NCBI GenBank assembly: GCA_021783095.1
Contig: JAJXUG010000007.1
Coordinates: 1 to 64,000, forward strand
Reading direction: 5' to 3'
DNA from: Chloroflexota bacterium
GTDB taxonomy: Bacteria > Chloroflexota > Limnocylindria > Limnocylindrales > CSP1-4
Length of the DNA stretch: 64,000 nucleotides
Below, piece after piece: positions 56,360-64,000 of the stretch (positions within the stretch are counted from its first letter, which is position 1; each line of letters starts with the position of its first letter). The translations under genes and the position numbers were made by a program. The notes under the pieces are model-generated. The model did not search any database. It was not told the DNA's origin and was given only the letters and a program-made list of their open reading frames with translations.

Positions 56360-58488
56360 GCGAGCTGGCCGGTTGGGTGTCCGCGGGGGATCGGCTCCGG
56401 GAGCTCGCATCGACGAGGGGCGATGCGACGGCGCTGGTCGAGGGGGCGGTCGTGACGACCTGGGCGAAGCTCGACGCGGCGGCCGACGTGGCGGGTCAGG
56501 GCGTGACGCCGGGCGACGTCGTCCCGTTCGACGCTCCCGCGGGGGCGTGGACCATCGCGCGGATCCTCGGCGTGCTCCGAGCGGGTGGGGTCGCGGCACC
56601 GCTGCCGACGGGGATGACGCCGGCCGAACGCGCGGCGATGCTCGAGGTGCTGCGCGATGCCCCCGTTCCGCCGTGCACTGCGCTGGTCGTCATGACGTCC
56701 GGGACCGCTGGGCGGCCGAAGGGCGTGGCCCACTCGGAGGCGAGCCTGGCGGCATCGGCTGCGGCGTGGCGGGCAGCGCTGCCGCCGGCGACGGGCTGGA
56801 TCCTCGCCCTCGGCCTCGCCCACGTGGCGGGCCTCGGCGTCGTGTGGCGTGCGATCGCCGATGGCGTGCCGATCCGGATCGTCCCCGCCGCCGATCCAGC
56901 AGCGCTCGCCGACGCGATCCGCGACCCGGGGATGTCGCACGTCTCGCTCGTGCCCGCGCAGCTGGTCCGCCTGCTCGACCTGCTCGGCGACGCTCCGCCC
57001 CCGCCGAGCCTGCGCGCTGTCCCGCTGGGCGGCGGCGCGGTCCCGGAGGCCCTGGTCCGCCGCGCGCTTGCCGCCGGCTGGCCGGTGGCGCCCACGTACG
57101 GGCTGTCCGAGATGGGCTCGGGCGTGACCGCGCTGCCCGTCGCGGAGGCGGCGCTGGCGCCTGGGAGCGCTGGCCGGCCGCTGCCGGGGATGACGGTCTC
57201 GATCGCCGACCCGGACGCGGACGGCGTGGGCGAGATCTTGGTCGCCGGCCCATCGGCGTTCCTCGGCTACCTGGGCGAACGGCCCCGAGTCGCCGGCGAG
57301 CCGTTCCAGACCGGCGACCTCGGGCGGCTCGACTCGGGCGGGCGCCTGGTCGTCGTTGATCGGCGGACGGACCGCATCGTGCGCGGCGGCGAGAACATCG
57401 CGCCCGCCGAGGTCGAGGCCGTGCTCGCGGCGCACCCGTCGATCGCCGACGCTGGGGTCGTGGCGCGGCGCGACGCTGCCCTCGGCCAGGTCCCGGTGGC
57501 CGCCATCGTCCTCGGCGACGGCGCGCCGGACCCGGGCGACGCGGAACTCGCGGCGCACTGTCGTGGGCAGCTCGCCGGCTTCAAGGTCCCGGTGGCCTTC
57601 GTGCGACTCGACATCCTGCCGCGCGGCTCGTCGGGCAAGCTGCGCCGGTCGGACCTTCGGGCGCTGATCGACGGTGCCCCCGAGGGCCAGCTTGCGCGGT
57701 CTGGCGGCGACCGGATCGGCTGGCGGATCAGCGGCGACGGGCCGCGCCAGCTCGTCCTGCTCCACGGCACCCTCTCGTCGGCGCGGCAGCTGGACCTCCT
57801 CGCCCGCGAGCTCGCCGCTGCGTGTGGCGCCACGGTCCACGCGCTCGACCGGCGGGGGAGCGGGACTGGCCGTCTCGCCGAGCCGCGCCCGCTCGACATC
57901 CGCCTCCACGTCGCCGACGTGGTCGCGTACCTCGACGCCCGCGGGATCGACCGCGCCGACCTGGTCGGCGTCAGCTTCGGCGGCGTGGTGGCGCTCGAGA
58001 CCGCGGCCCGGCAGCCGGCGCGGGTCGCAACCGTGGTGGCCTACGAGCCGCCGTACGGACCGGTTGTCAGGGACGACATGGGGGTCGAGTTCCCGCCAGT
58101 CGTCGGGCGCGTCCAGGCGGCGTACGAGGCGGGCGGGTCAGCCGCGGCGGCGGAGCTCTTCTTGCGGACCGTCGCGGGCGACGCGGCGTGGGAGCGGCTC
58201 TCGGAGCGGAGTCGAAGCTCGCTCGCGCAGGAGGGCGTGGGCGCGGTTGCCGACGCCACGCAGGACGGGTTCGACCCGGACGGCCTGGCCCGGATCTGCG
58301 CCCCGGTGCTGCTGCTGACCGGCGGCGCGAGCGACGCCTTCTACACGCCCATCGCCGACGAGCTCGCCCGACGCATCCCGGGCGCCCGCCGCGCTACCCT
58401 CGAGGGGCTCGCCCACACGGCGCCGATCAACCGGCCCAACCGCGTCGTCGAAGCCATTCGCGCCTTCCTGGAGTCCCTTCCCGCATGA
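56356..58488 (+). CDS. menE: MenE (o-succinylbenzoyl-CoA ligase) fused to an alpha/beta hydrolase
   Basis: A 710-residue two-domain protein. Residues 1-440 are an adenylate-forming ligase: TSGTAGRPKGVAH (about 115-127), YGLSEMGSG, QTGDLGRLDSGGRLVVVDRRTDRIVRGGENIAPAEVE and PRGSSGKLRRSDL with the catalytic Lys. This part activates o-succinylbenzoate with ATP and CoA. Residues about 455-710 form a complete alpha/beta hydrolase: QLVLLHGTLSSARQL, nucleophile S540 in GVSFGGV, D660 and H687 in GLAHTAP. The join is in frame with a short linker. Because a separate menH exists in the operon and no DHNA-CoA thioesterase gene is nearby, the extra domain may hydrolyse a CoA intermediate or duplicate MenH; this is inference. 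GTG and ATG overlaps on both sides. Confidence 0.92.
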   Translation: MSELAGWVSAGDRLRELASTRGDATALVEGAVVTTWAKLDAAADVAGQGVTPGDVVPFDAPAGAWTIARILGVLRAGGVAAPLPTGMTPAERAAMLEVLRDAPVPPCTALVVMTSGTAGRPKGVAHSEASLAASAAAWRAALPPATGWILALGLAHVAGLGVVWRAIADGVPIRIVPAADPAALADAIRDPGMSHVSLVPAQLVRLLDLLGDAPPPPSLRAVPLGGGAVPEALVRRALAAGWPVAPTYGLSEMGSGVTALPVAEAALAPGSAGRPLPGMTVSIADPDADGVGEILVAGPSAFLGYLGERPRVAGEPFQTGDLGRLDSGGRLVVVDRRTDRIVRGGENIAPAEVEAVLAAHPSIADAGVVARRDAALGQVPVAAIVLGDGAPDPGDAELAAHCRGQLAGFKVPVAFVRLDILPRGSSGKLRRSDLRALIDGAPEGQLARSGGDRIGWRISGDGPRQLVLLHGTLSSARQLDLLARELAAACGATVHALDRRGSGTGRLAEPRPLDIRLHVADVVAYLDARGIDRADLVGVSFGGVVALETAARQPARVATVVAYEPPYGPVVRDDMGVEFPPVVGRVQAAYEAGGSAAAAELFLRTVAGDAAWERLSERSRSSLAQEGVGAVADATQDGFDPDGLARICAPVLLLTGGASDAFYTPIADELARRIPGARRATLEGLAHTAPINRPNRVVEAIRAFLESLPA

Positions 58489-59234
58489 CCGCCCTCCCGC
58501 CCGACCACACGCCCTCCGGCGCCTCCACGGGTGCCGGGAACGCCGCGCCCGCGCCCGAGGTCCGGGTGATGTTCGACCGCATCGCCGGCCGCTACGACCT
58601 GATGAACCTGCTGATCTCGGCGTTCCAGGAGCCGCGGTGGCGACGGCGGCTCGTGGATGCTGCTGGGCTCCGGCCGGGCGACGCTGCGCTCGACGTGGCG
58701 TCGGGCACCGGCAAGGTGGCAGCAGACCTCTCAACCCGGGTGGGCGCCTCCGGCCGAATCCTGGGCGTCGACCTGTCGCCGGGCATGACCGCCGTGGCGC
58801 AGAGGCGGTACGCGAACCAACCGGGGCTCGGCTACATGGTCGGCAACGCGATGGACCTGCCCACCGGCGACGGCGAGTTCGACGCGGCAACCATCGCCTT
58901 CGGCATGCGCAACCTGCCCGACTACCGCCGCGGCTTCGCGGAGATGGCGCGCTCCGTCCGACCCGGCGGCCGCGTGCTGTGCCTCGAGATCGCCCGGCCC
59001 CGCAGCCGCCTGGCGCGCTTCATGCGCTGGTGGTTCGACCGGATCGTCCCGGTCATCGGCCGCCTCGCCGGCCAGGGGCCCGCCTACGGCTACCTCGTCC
59101 GTAGCGTCCAGGCCTACCCATCTCCCGAGCGGATCGCGGAGATCATGACCGAGGTCGGCCTCGTCGACGTGCGCTGGACCGGCCTCACCGGGGGAATCGT
59201 CACGCTGCACCAGGGAACCGTCCCCGAGCGGTAG
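58485..59234 (+). CDS. menG: demethylmenaquinone methyltransferase (MenG/UbiE)
   Basis: The 249-residue SAM-dependent methyltransferase completes menaquinone. Family segments are VRVMFDRIAGRYDLMNLLISAFQEPRWRRRLVD, the SAM loop ALDVASGTGKVA, VDLSPGMTAVAQRR, NAMDLPTGDGEFDAATIAFGMRNLPDYRRGFAEMARSVRPGGRVLCLE and the closing GGIVTLHQGTVP. A flexible Ala/Pro N-terminus of about 25 residues is extra. ATG start overlaps menE. It is the last gene of the operon; inverted repeats begin about 80 nt after its stop. Confidence 0.96.
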   Translation: MTALPPDHTPSGASTGAGNAAPAPEVRVMFDRIAGRYDLMNLLISAFQEPRWRRRLVDAAGLRPGDAALDVASGTGKVAADLSTRVGASGRILGVDLSPGMTAVAQRRYANQPGLGYMVGNAMDLPTGDGEFDAATIAFGMRNLPDYRRGFAEMARSVRPGGRVLCLEIARPRSRLARFMRWWFDRIVPVIGRLAGQGPAYGYLVRSVQAYPSPERIAEIMTEVGLVDVRWTGLTGGIVTLHQGTVPER

Positions 59235-59314
59235 CGCGGCTTCGCCCACCGCCCCCGCCTGGGGCGCCCTGGAAACCTCGCCATCGACGTGAGCCGACCG
59301 GCTCTCCGGGAGGG

Positions 59315-59907
59315 CTCCGCTGGGGAGGCAGGGTGCGAGATGCTTCGATTCTGGCGGAAGCATCGTGCCGGACCGCCATGCGAGCGCGGGGCTCGGTGCC
59401 GCTTGACCCGGTCAGGGCCGCTGCCCGGGCCATCAGTCGGGGTCGGTGCGTGATCCGCGGGCCGTGGCCCACCGCGAGAGGAGCGACTCCTCGAGTGCGA
59501 GGTCGGTCCCGGCGAGCCAGGCGAGTATCCGACCCTGCGCTCGCGTGTCGATGGCGTACATCCGACGCCGACCGTCGATGCGCGACCGGGCGACCCGGAC
59601 CAGTCCGGCCCCAGCCAACAGGCCGAGCTGGCGGCTGATCGCGGGGAGGCTCAACCCGAGCTCGCGGGACAGCTCGGTGGGATGCCGAGGATGAAGGGCG
59701 ATCAGCGCGACGATCGTTCGCCGGGTGTCGTCGGCCAGGAGTGCGATGCCGGATCCGGTGCGTCGAGTCATCTTCGGAGCATCGCGTTCGACGCTTACTG
59801 CCGTCTTATGAGCCGCCATCGGAGAACCACACCACCCGACTGACCATTCGGTCCGAGGCGATCCTTCCGCCAGATCCGAAGCATCTCGCACCCCCACCCC
59901 AGCGGCA
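59315..59907. repeat. long imperfect inverted repeats flanking an ArsR-like gene
   Basis: The left arm (59315-59375) and right arm (59849-59907) are reverse complements at roughly 80 % over about 60 bp. A 15-bp perfect core GTGCGAGATGCTTCG lies at 59333-59347, with its complement at 59877-59891, followed in both by CTGGCGGAAG. The pair encloses one gene, giving a unit of about 593 bp resembling a small mobile cassette. CTTCCGCCAG links it to the dispersed repeat family. Confidence 0.65.
59433..59771 (-). CDS. ArsR-like winged-helix regulator
   Basis: The 112-residue product is a compact wHTH protein: GIALLADDTRRTIVALIALHPRHPTELSRELGLSLPAISRQLGLLAGAGLVRVARSRIDGRRRMYAID, with the recognition helix in LSLPAISRQLGLL and the wing in SRIDGRRRMYAID. 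ArsR-type regulators repress promoters in response to metals or other signals; no Cys metal site is visible here. The short C-terminal helix could mediate dimerisation. An alternative start 16 codons upstream is possible. No SD is clear. It is bracketed by inverted repeats and no obvious target operon adjoins it. Confidence 0.8.
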   Translation of the reverse strand: MTRRTGSGIALLADDTRRTIVALIALHPRHPTELSRELGLSLPAISRQLGLLAGAGLVRVARSRIDGRRRMYAIDTRAQGRILAWLAGTDLALEESLLSRWATARGSRTDPD

Positions 59908-60030
59908 GTGTCTCCCCGGCGGACTGTGCCGGACAGCAGTCGCCGACGGCAAGGCCGAGGCGCCAGCCGGCGAACGCCGCGGCCGGGCGAGGTCGCAGGC
60001 GAGCATCCGGCGTCCTGGCAGACCGCCCGC

Positions 60031-60309
60031 TCAGCGGTGGCGGGCCGGGTCCAGGAGTCGGTCGACCCAGACGCGGATCTCGTCGTGCTGGTCGCTGCAG
60101 GAGTTCCATACCGCGCCTGCCCAGCGCTGGACTGCCTCGGCCTGACCCTCCGGCGAGTTGGCCCAGGCGCCGGCGGCGACGACATCGGCGGCCGTCATGC
60201 CGGCCGGCGCCGCAGGCGGGCGATCGGGCGCCACAGCGCCACGCCACCAGTCGGGCGGTAGGAGACCGCAGCCTGGGCACGCGGCGTCGGAAACGGACTG
60301 GCCGGTCAT
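60031..60309 (-). CDS. small CPGCG-containing hypothetical protein
   Basis: The 92-residue candidate has an N-terminal CPGCGLLPPDWWRG motif, a helical middle (MTAADVVAAGAWANSPEGQAEAVQRWAGAVWNSC) and a charged end (DQHDEIRVWVDRLLD). The composition and end look protein-like rather than chance. The two N-terminal cysteines plus one later Cys could bind zinc. No SD or clear -10 supports the start. It is divergent from the ABC transporter operon. Unidentified. Confidence 0.5.
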   Translation of the reverse strand: MTGQSVSDAACPGCGLLPPDWWRGAVAPDRPPAAPAGMTAADVVAAGAWANSPEGQAEAVQRWAGAVWNSCSDQHDEIRVWVDRLLDPARHR

Positions 60310-60382
60310 CACGGAGGAGTGTGCCGGAGACCTCGATGATGCTCGGAGGGCCGGTGCCATACAGCTGTCACCGGGCCTCCGG

Positions 60383-60388
60383 TAGCAT
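60383..60388 (+). promoter_or_regulatory. -10 hexamer of the ABC transporter operon
   Basis: TAGCAT ends 9 nt before the ATG at 60398; no SD sequence between. Confidence 0.45.
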
Positions 60389-60397
60389 GGCCGTCCC

Positions 60398-61345
60398 ATG
60401 ACCACTCAGCCAGCGCCCGCCCGGGCGCCGCTCATCGCTGCCCGCGGGCTGACCAAGCGATTCGGCAGCTTCACTGCTGTTGACGCCATCGACTTCGACG
60501 TCGCGCCCGGCGAGAGCTTCGGCTTCCTCGGCCCCAACGGCGCGGGCAAGACGAGCACGATGCGGATGATCGGCTGCATCTCGCCGGTCACCGACGGCAA
60601 GCTGAGCATCCTGGGCCTGGACCCGTCGAGCGACGGCCCGCGGATCCGGGGACAGCTGGGCGTCGTGCCGCAGGAGGACTCGCTCGACACCGACCTCTCA
60701 GTCATCGACAACCTGATCATCTACGGGCGCTACTTCGGCCTGTCGCGCGCGGAGTGCACCCGGCGCGCCCATGAGATGCTCGAGTTCGCCCAGCTGACCG
60801 AGCGCGCCAACGACAGGGTGGAGCCGCTCTCGGGCGGCATGAAGCGGCGCCTGACGATCGCCCGCGCCCTGATCAACGAGCCCTCGATCCTGCTCCTCGA
60901 CGAGCCCACCACCGGCCTCGACCCGCAGGCCAGACACCTCCTCTGGGAGCGCCTCTACCGGCTCAAGCAGCGCGGCGTGACGCTCGTCCTCACGACGCAC
61001 TACATGGATGAGGCCGAGCAGCTGTGCGATCGGCTGGTGGTCATGGACAAGGCCAAGATCGTGGCCGAGGGCTCGCCCCGCCAGCTGATCGAGCGCTACT
61101 CCAGCCGCGAGGTCACCGAGCTCCGCTTCCCGGTGGGCATCCAGGAGACGCTGGGTGACCGACTGGCCGGCATCGGCGACCGCATCGACCTCCTGCCGGA
61201 CCGCGTCCTGGTCTACACGAGCGACGGCGAGGCGGTCTCGAACGCGGTCCACGCGCGGGGCCTCGAGCCGGAGACGGTGCTGGTCCGCCGGAGCTCGCTC
61301 GAGGACGTGTTCCTGCGGCTGACGGGCCGCTCGCTGGTGGACTGA
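60398..61345 (+). CDS. ABC-2-type transporter ATP-binding protein
   Basis: The 315-residue ATPase carries Walker A GPNGAGKT (45-52), the Q-loop in VVPQEDSLD, signature LSGGM, Walker B SILLLDEPTTGLDP and the switch His in LTTHYMDEAEQ. The C-terminal extension (about 225-315, VTELRFPVGIQETL..RRSSLEDVFLRLTGRSL) is typical of DrrA/NodI-type exporters of drugs, lipids or glycans. Two permease genes follow at once, so the system is probably a heterodimeric exporter. Substrate unknown. Confidence 0.93.
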   Translation: MTTQPAPARAPLIAARGLTKRFGSFTAVDAIDFDVAPGESFGFLGPNGAGKTSTMRMIGCISPVTDGKLSILGLDPSSDGPRIRGQLGVVPQEDSLDTDLSVIDNLIIYGRYFGLSRAECTRRAHEMLEFAQLTERANDRVEPLSGGMKRRLTIARALINEPSILLLDEPTTGLDPQARHLLWERLYRLKQRGVTLVLTTHYMDEAEQLCDRLVVMDKAKIVAEGSPRQLIERYSSREVTELRFPVGIQETLGDRLAGIGDRIDLLPDRVLVYTSDGEAVSNAVHARGLEPETVLVRRSSLEDVFLRLTGRSLVD

Positions 61346-61349
61346 GCCG

Positions 61350-62198
61350 ATGGCCCTCGCGTCGTCCGCACCCGTCCCGACGCTTCCCGCCACGGGGGAC
61401 CGCGTCCCGCGCCCCGACCCGGTCAACGCCTTCCGGGCCTCGTACGAGCACCAGATCCTGCTCTACCTGCGCAACTGGCGCGGCTCCCTGTTCAGCAACT
61501 TCGCGCAGCCGGTGCTGTTCCTGCTCGCGATGGGCGTGGGCCTGGGCACGTACGTGGACAAGGGCGGCCCGGACGCCACGGGCGGCGTCTCGTACCTCCA
61601 GTTCCTCGCGCCCGCGCTGCTCGTCTCGTCGGTCATGCAGGGCGCCGCGGGGGAGGGGACCTTCCCGGTGCTGGCCGGCTTCCGCTGGACCCGCCGCTAC
61701 CACGCGATGTACGCGACGCCACTGACGCCGACGGCGATCGCCTTCGGCCAGCTGGCCTGGAACGCCACCCACGCGCTGATGGTCGGCTCAATCTTCGCCG
61801 TCGTCATCGTGCTGTTCGGCGCCGCGGCCACGCCCGGGATTCTGTGGTCCGTGCCGATCGGCGTGCTCACCGGCATCGCGTTCTCGGCGCCCATCGCCGC
61901 CTACATGACCAGCCAGCGCGACACGACCGCGTGGAACAACATCTGGCGCTTCGGGATCACGCCGCTGTTCCTGTTCAGCGGCACGTTCTTCCCGATCGAG
62001 CGGCTGCCGGATGTGATCCGGCCGCTGGCGTGGCTCCTGCCGCTCTGGCATGGCGTCGACCTGGCGCGGGCGCTGGCGCTGGGCACGGCCGGCCAGGAGC
62101 CGCTGCTCCACCTCGCGCACCTGGCGATCCTCGTGGTCGTGGCGGCGCTCGGCGCCTGGGCGATGTTCGTCCGGTTCCGCCGGCAGCTGGAGAAGTAG
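61350..62198 (+). CDS. ABC-2-type transporter permease, first subunit
   Basis: The 282-residue permease has six hydrophobic segments. Segments such as LYLRNWRGSLFSNFAQPVLFLLAMGVGLGTYV, ALLVSSVMQGAAGEGTFPVLAGFRWTRRYHAMYATPLTP and PLFLFSGTFFPIERLPDVIRPLAWLLPLWHGVDLARAL are characteristic of the NodJ/DrrB group. It starts 5 nt after the ATPase gene and ends 3 nt before the second permease; the two permeases share FSGTFFPI-like and GVDL motifs and probably form a heterodimer. Confidence 0.9.
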   Translation: MALASSAPVPTLPATGDRVPRPDPVNAFRASYEHQILLYLRNWRGSLFSNFAQPVLFLLAMGVGLGTYVDKGGPDATGGVSYLQFLAPALLVSSVMQGAAGEGTFPVLAGFRWTRRYHAMYATPLTPTAIAFGQLAWNATHALMVGSIFAVVIVLFGAAATPGILWSVPIGVLTGIAFSAPIAAYMTSQRDTTAWNNIWRFGITPLFLFSGTFFPIERLPDVIRPLAWLLPLWHGVDLARALALGTAGQEPLLHLAHLAILVVVAALGAWAMFVRFRRQLEK

Positions 62199-62200
62199 CG

Positions 62201-63010
62201 ATGACCGCCGTGCCGGTCACGGGCCGCGTCTTCCCGACCCGCCTGGGCAGCCGCCGGGCGAGCCTGCTGATCGAGCGCAACCTGCTGGCATACAAGTCCA
62301 GCTGGATGGTCCTGTTCTCGGGCTTCTTCGAGCCGCTGTTCTACCTGCTGTCGGTGGGCTTCGGCATCGGCGGCATGGTGGGCGACATCCCCGGCCCGGG
62401 CGGGCAGCCGATCCCGTACGCGCTGTTCGTGGCCCCGGCGCTGCTGGCCTCGTCGTCGATGAACGGCGCCATCACCGAGTGCACGTTCAACGTGTTCTTC
62501 AAGCTCAACTACCAGAAGACGTACGACGCGGTGCTCTCGACGCCGATGTCGCCGGGCGACGTGGCGCTGGGCGAGATCGGCTGGGCGATGATCCGCTCCA
62601 CGCTGTACGGCGTCGGGTTCTTCGTCGTGATCGCCGTGCTGGGGCTGATCCGCTCGCCCTGGGCGCTGCTGGCCGTCCCGGCCGCCACGCTGCTCTCGTT
62701 CGCCTTCTCGGCGGTGAGCATGGCGCTCACCACCTGGCTCCGCGGCTGGCAGGACTTCGACCTGATCTTCCTGTTCATCCTGCCCATGTTCCTGTTCAGC
62801 GGCACCTTCTACCCGATCAGCGCCTACCCGGAGGCACTCCGCGTCTTCGTCACGCTCACGCCGCTCTACCAGGGCGTGGACCTGATCCGCGGGCTGGTGA
62901 CGGGGGTGCTCGACCTGGGCTCGCTGTTCCACGTCGCGTACCTAATTGCGATGGGGCTGATCGGGCTTACCGTTGTCGCGTTCCGGCTGGACCGGCTGCT
63001 GCGCAAGTAG
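62201..63010 (+). CDS. ABC-2-type transporter permease, second subunit
   Basis: The 269-residue permease is paralogous to the preceding one: LIERNLLAYKSSWMVLFSGFFEPLFYLLSVGFGIGGMV, SSMNGAITECTFNVFFKLNYQKTYDAVLSTPMSPGDVALGE, and FLFSGTFYPISAYPEALRVFVTLTPLYQGVDLIRGLV. Six hydrophobic segments are visible. It is likely co-translated as the third gene of the operon. The region after it carries the repeat pair D. Confidence 0.9.
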   Translation: MTAVPVTGRVFPTRLGSRRASLLIERNLLAYKSSWMVLFSGFFEPLFYLLSVGFGIGGMVGDIPGPGGQPIPYALFVAPALLASSSMNGAITECTFNVFFKLNYQKTYDAVLSTPMSPGDVALGEIGWAMIRSTLYGVGFFVVIAVLGLIRSPWALLAVPAATLLSFAFSAVSMALTTWLRGWQDFDLIFLFILPMFLFSGTFYPISAYPEALRVFVTLTPLYQGVDLIRGLVTGVLDLGSLFHVAYLIAMGLIGLTVVAFRLDRLLRK

Positions 63011-63094
63011 GCTCTGCACCGGCGCCACGACCAGGCGCGCCAGCGGCGCGCGCGGCGCGCGGGTGACCCTCGCCGGAGTTCCTTCGCCCGCCGG

Positions 63095-63278
63095 TTTCCG
63101 CCAGCCAGTCGAAGTACGACTACGCGTTGCCGCCGTTTCCGCCAGAACCCACGGTGGCGACTGCTTGGCGGAGATCGCGTCCGGCATAGCCCGCTCCCAC
63201 GCACGGACGTCACCGTCCAGGCCGCCGCCCCGGCTGCGGGCGCGCAACGCCAGTCGTACTTCGACTGGCTGGCGAAAA
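63095..63278. repeat. dispersed inverted-repeat element, copy D
   Basis: A 23-bp stretch at 63099-63121 (CGCCAGCCAGTCGAAG, then TACGACT) recurs exactly as its reverse complement at 63252-63274, with 130 nt between. The arms extend outwards as TTTCC/TTTT. This is the best-preserved of the four facing pairs and could fold into a long hairpin in RNA or DNA. Confidence 0.8.
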
Positions 63279-63345
63279 CCGCGCGGCGGAAGTCGCGGCG
63301 CGGAGCGGCGGGAGGCGAGTGCGGGCACCATTTGGCGAGCCCGGC

Positions 63346-63351
63346 TAGCAT
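63346..63351 (+). promoter_or_regulatory. -10 hexamer of the uracil-DNA glycosylase gene
   Basis: TAGCAT ends 7 nt before the GTG at 63359. Confidence 0.45.
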
Positions 63352-63358
63352 CGCGAGC

Positions 63359-64000
63359 GTGCCGATCGCCGACCCCCGAGCGGCCGCCTCGGCGGCGCGC
63401 GACCTGCCCAGCCTCGACTCGACCATCGCCGACTGCTTCGCCTGCCCCCGCCTGGTGGCGTGGCGCGAGGAGCAGGCGCGCGTCAAGGTGGCCAGGTTCC
63501 GCGACGAGACGTACTGGGCCCGCCCCGTTCCAGGCTTCGGCGATTCGGCGGCCCGAATCCTGCTCGTTGGCCTCGCCCCGGCGGCCCACGGCGGCAACCG
63601 GACCGGGCGCGTCTTCACCGGCGACGCGTCGGGCGACTTCCTGTGGCGCGCCATGCATGAGGTGGGGCTCGCGAACCAGGGCGAGGGCCGACGCGCCGGC
63701 GACGGGCTGCGACCGAATGGCGTGCGTGTCGCCGCCGCTGTCCGATGCGCCCCGCCGGCCAACAAGCCCACGCCCGACGAGCAGTCGCGCTGCCGCCCGT
63801 ACCTCGCCCGCGAGGTCGAGCTCCTCCACGAGCTGCGGGTGATCGTCCCGCTGGGCGCCATCGGTTGGGACGCGACGCTGCGCACGCTGAGCGCCCTCGG
63901 CAACGCCATGCCGTCGCCGAAGCCCAAGTTCGCGCACGCGGCCGAGGCGCGGATCGGCCGCTACACACTCCTCGGCTGCTACCACCCGAGCCAGCAGAAC
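63359..64000 (+). CDS. family 5 uracil-DNA glycosylase (UDGb), truncated by the right edge
   Basis: The first 214 residues show an iron-sulfur glycosylase: Cys pair DCFACPRLVAWR (C26, C29), then the family-5 active-site motif LLVGLAPAAHGGNRTGRVFTGD, and the second Cys pair RCAPPANKPTPDEQSRC (C-x14-C). GCYHPSQQN at the end is the glycosylase leucine-loop motif. The absence of a catalytic Asp in GLAPAAH is normal for UDGb. It removes uracil and other deaminated bases from DNA. Start GTG at 63359 behind a close -10. The stop lies beyond the window. Confidence 0.92.
   Translation, partial: MPIADPRAAASAARDLPSLDSTIADCFACPRLVAWREEQARVKVARFRDETYWARPVPGFGDSAARILLVGLAPAAHGGNRTGRVFTGDASGDFLWRAMHEVGLANQGEGRRAGDGLRPNGVRVAAAVRCAPPANKPTPDEQSRCRPYLAREVELLHELRVIVPLGAIGWDATLRTLSALGNAMPSPKPKFAHAAEARIGRYTLLGCYHPSQQN

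Overview
The window is very GC-rich (roughly 70 % G+C or more by eye) and gene-dense, with many GTG starts, some TTG starts, and four-base stop/start overlaps. It looks like a chromosomal segment of a free-living, menaquinone-using bacterium with a Gram-positive-type SOS box (GAAC-N4-GTTC), an imuA-imuB-DUF6504 / dnaE2 mutagenesis set, a hrcA-grpE-dnaK operon under CIRCE and a DUF5679 mini-protein. My best guess is Chloroflexota (a Limnocylindria-like lineage), with Actinomycetota as the main alternative. No 16S rRNA is present to settle this.

Layout. 0-3 kb: an AbiE-type toxin-antitoxin pair with two operator-like palindromes, a tRNA-Tyr, then about 0.9 kb of apparently decayed DNA. 3-10 kb: a glycogen-debranching-type glucosidase, an OmpR-type response regulator, a family-4 glycosyltransferase, tRNA-Ala and an EamA transporter, with gene remnants between. 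10-21 kb: SOS mutagenesis genes in two units, each with a LexA-type box inside its promoter. Between them lie small membrane proteins, a lipoprotein, a HAD phosphatase, a pentapeptide-repeat protein and a GyrI-like protein. 21-27 kb: a large exported lamin-tail/OB-like protein, a uridine phosphorylase-like enzyme and a zinc-ribbon mini-protein. 27-36 kb: lower glycolysis (gap-pgk-eno), a ribosomal protein S20 with a 170-residue Lys/Ala tail, pgi and a beta carbonic anhydrase. 37-47 kb: lepA, a CPBP protein, hemW, a lipoprotein and hrcA-grpE-dnaK. 48.6-59.2 kb: a TetR regulator followed by a menaquinone operon (menF-D-H-B-A-C-E-G) whose joins are all 4-nt overlaps; menE is fused to a second alpha/beta hydrolase. 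59-64 kb: an ArsR-like regulator between long inverted repeats, a three-gene ABC exporter and a uracil-DNA glycosylase cut by the right edge.

Cross-cutting signals: (i) a dispersed family of about 30-bp repeats, always in facing inverted pairs, in four intergenic regions (10.1, 32.1, 47.5 and 63.1 kb); (ii) a palindrome array with about 51-bp spacing at 36.7 kb and a similar one read in frame inside dnaE2; (iii) at least twelve genes with a TAnnnT -10 hexamer ending only 6-10 nt before the start codon, implying leaderless or near-leaderless mRNAs. I found no CRISPR array, prophage or intact transposase.
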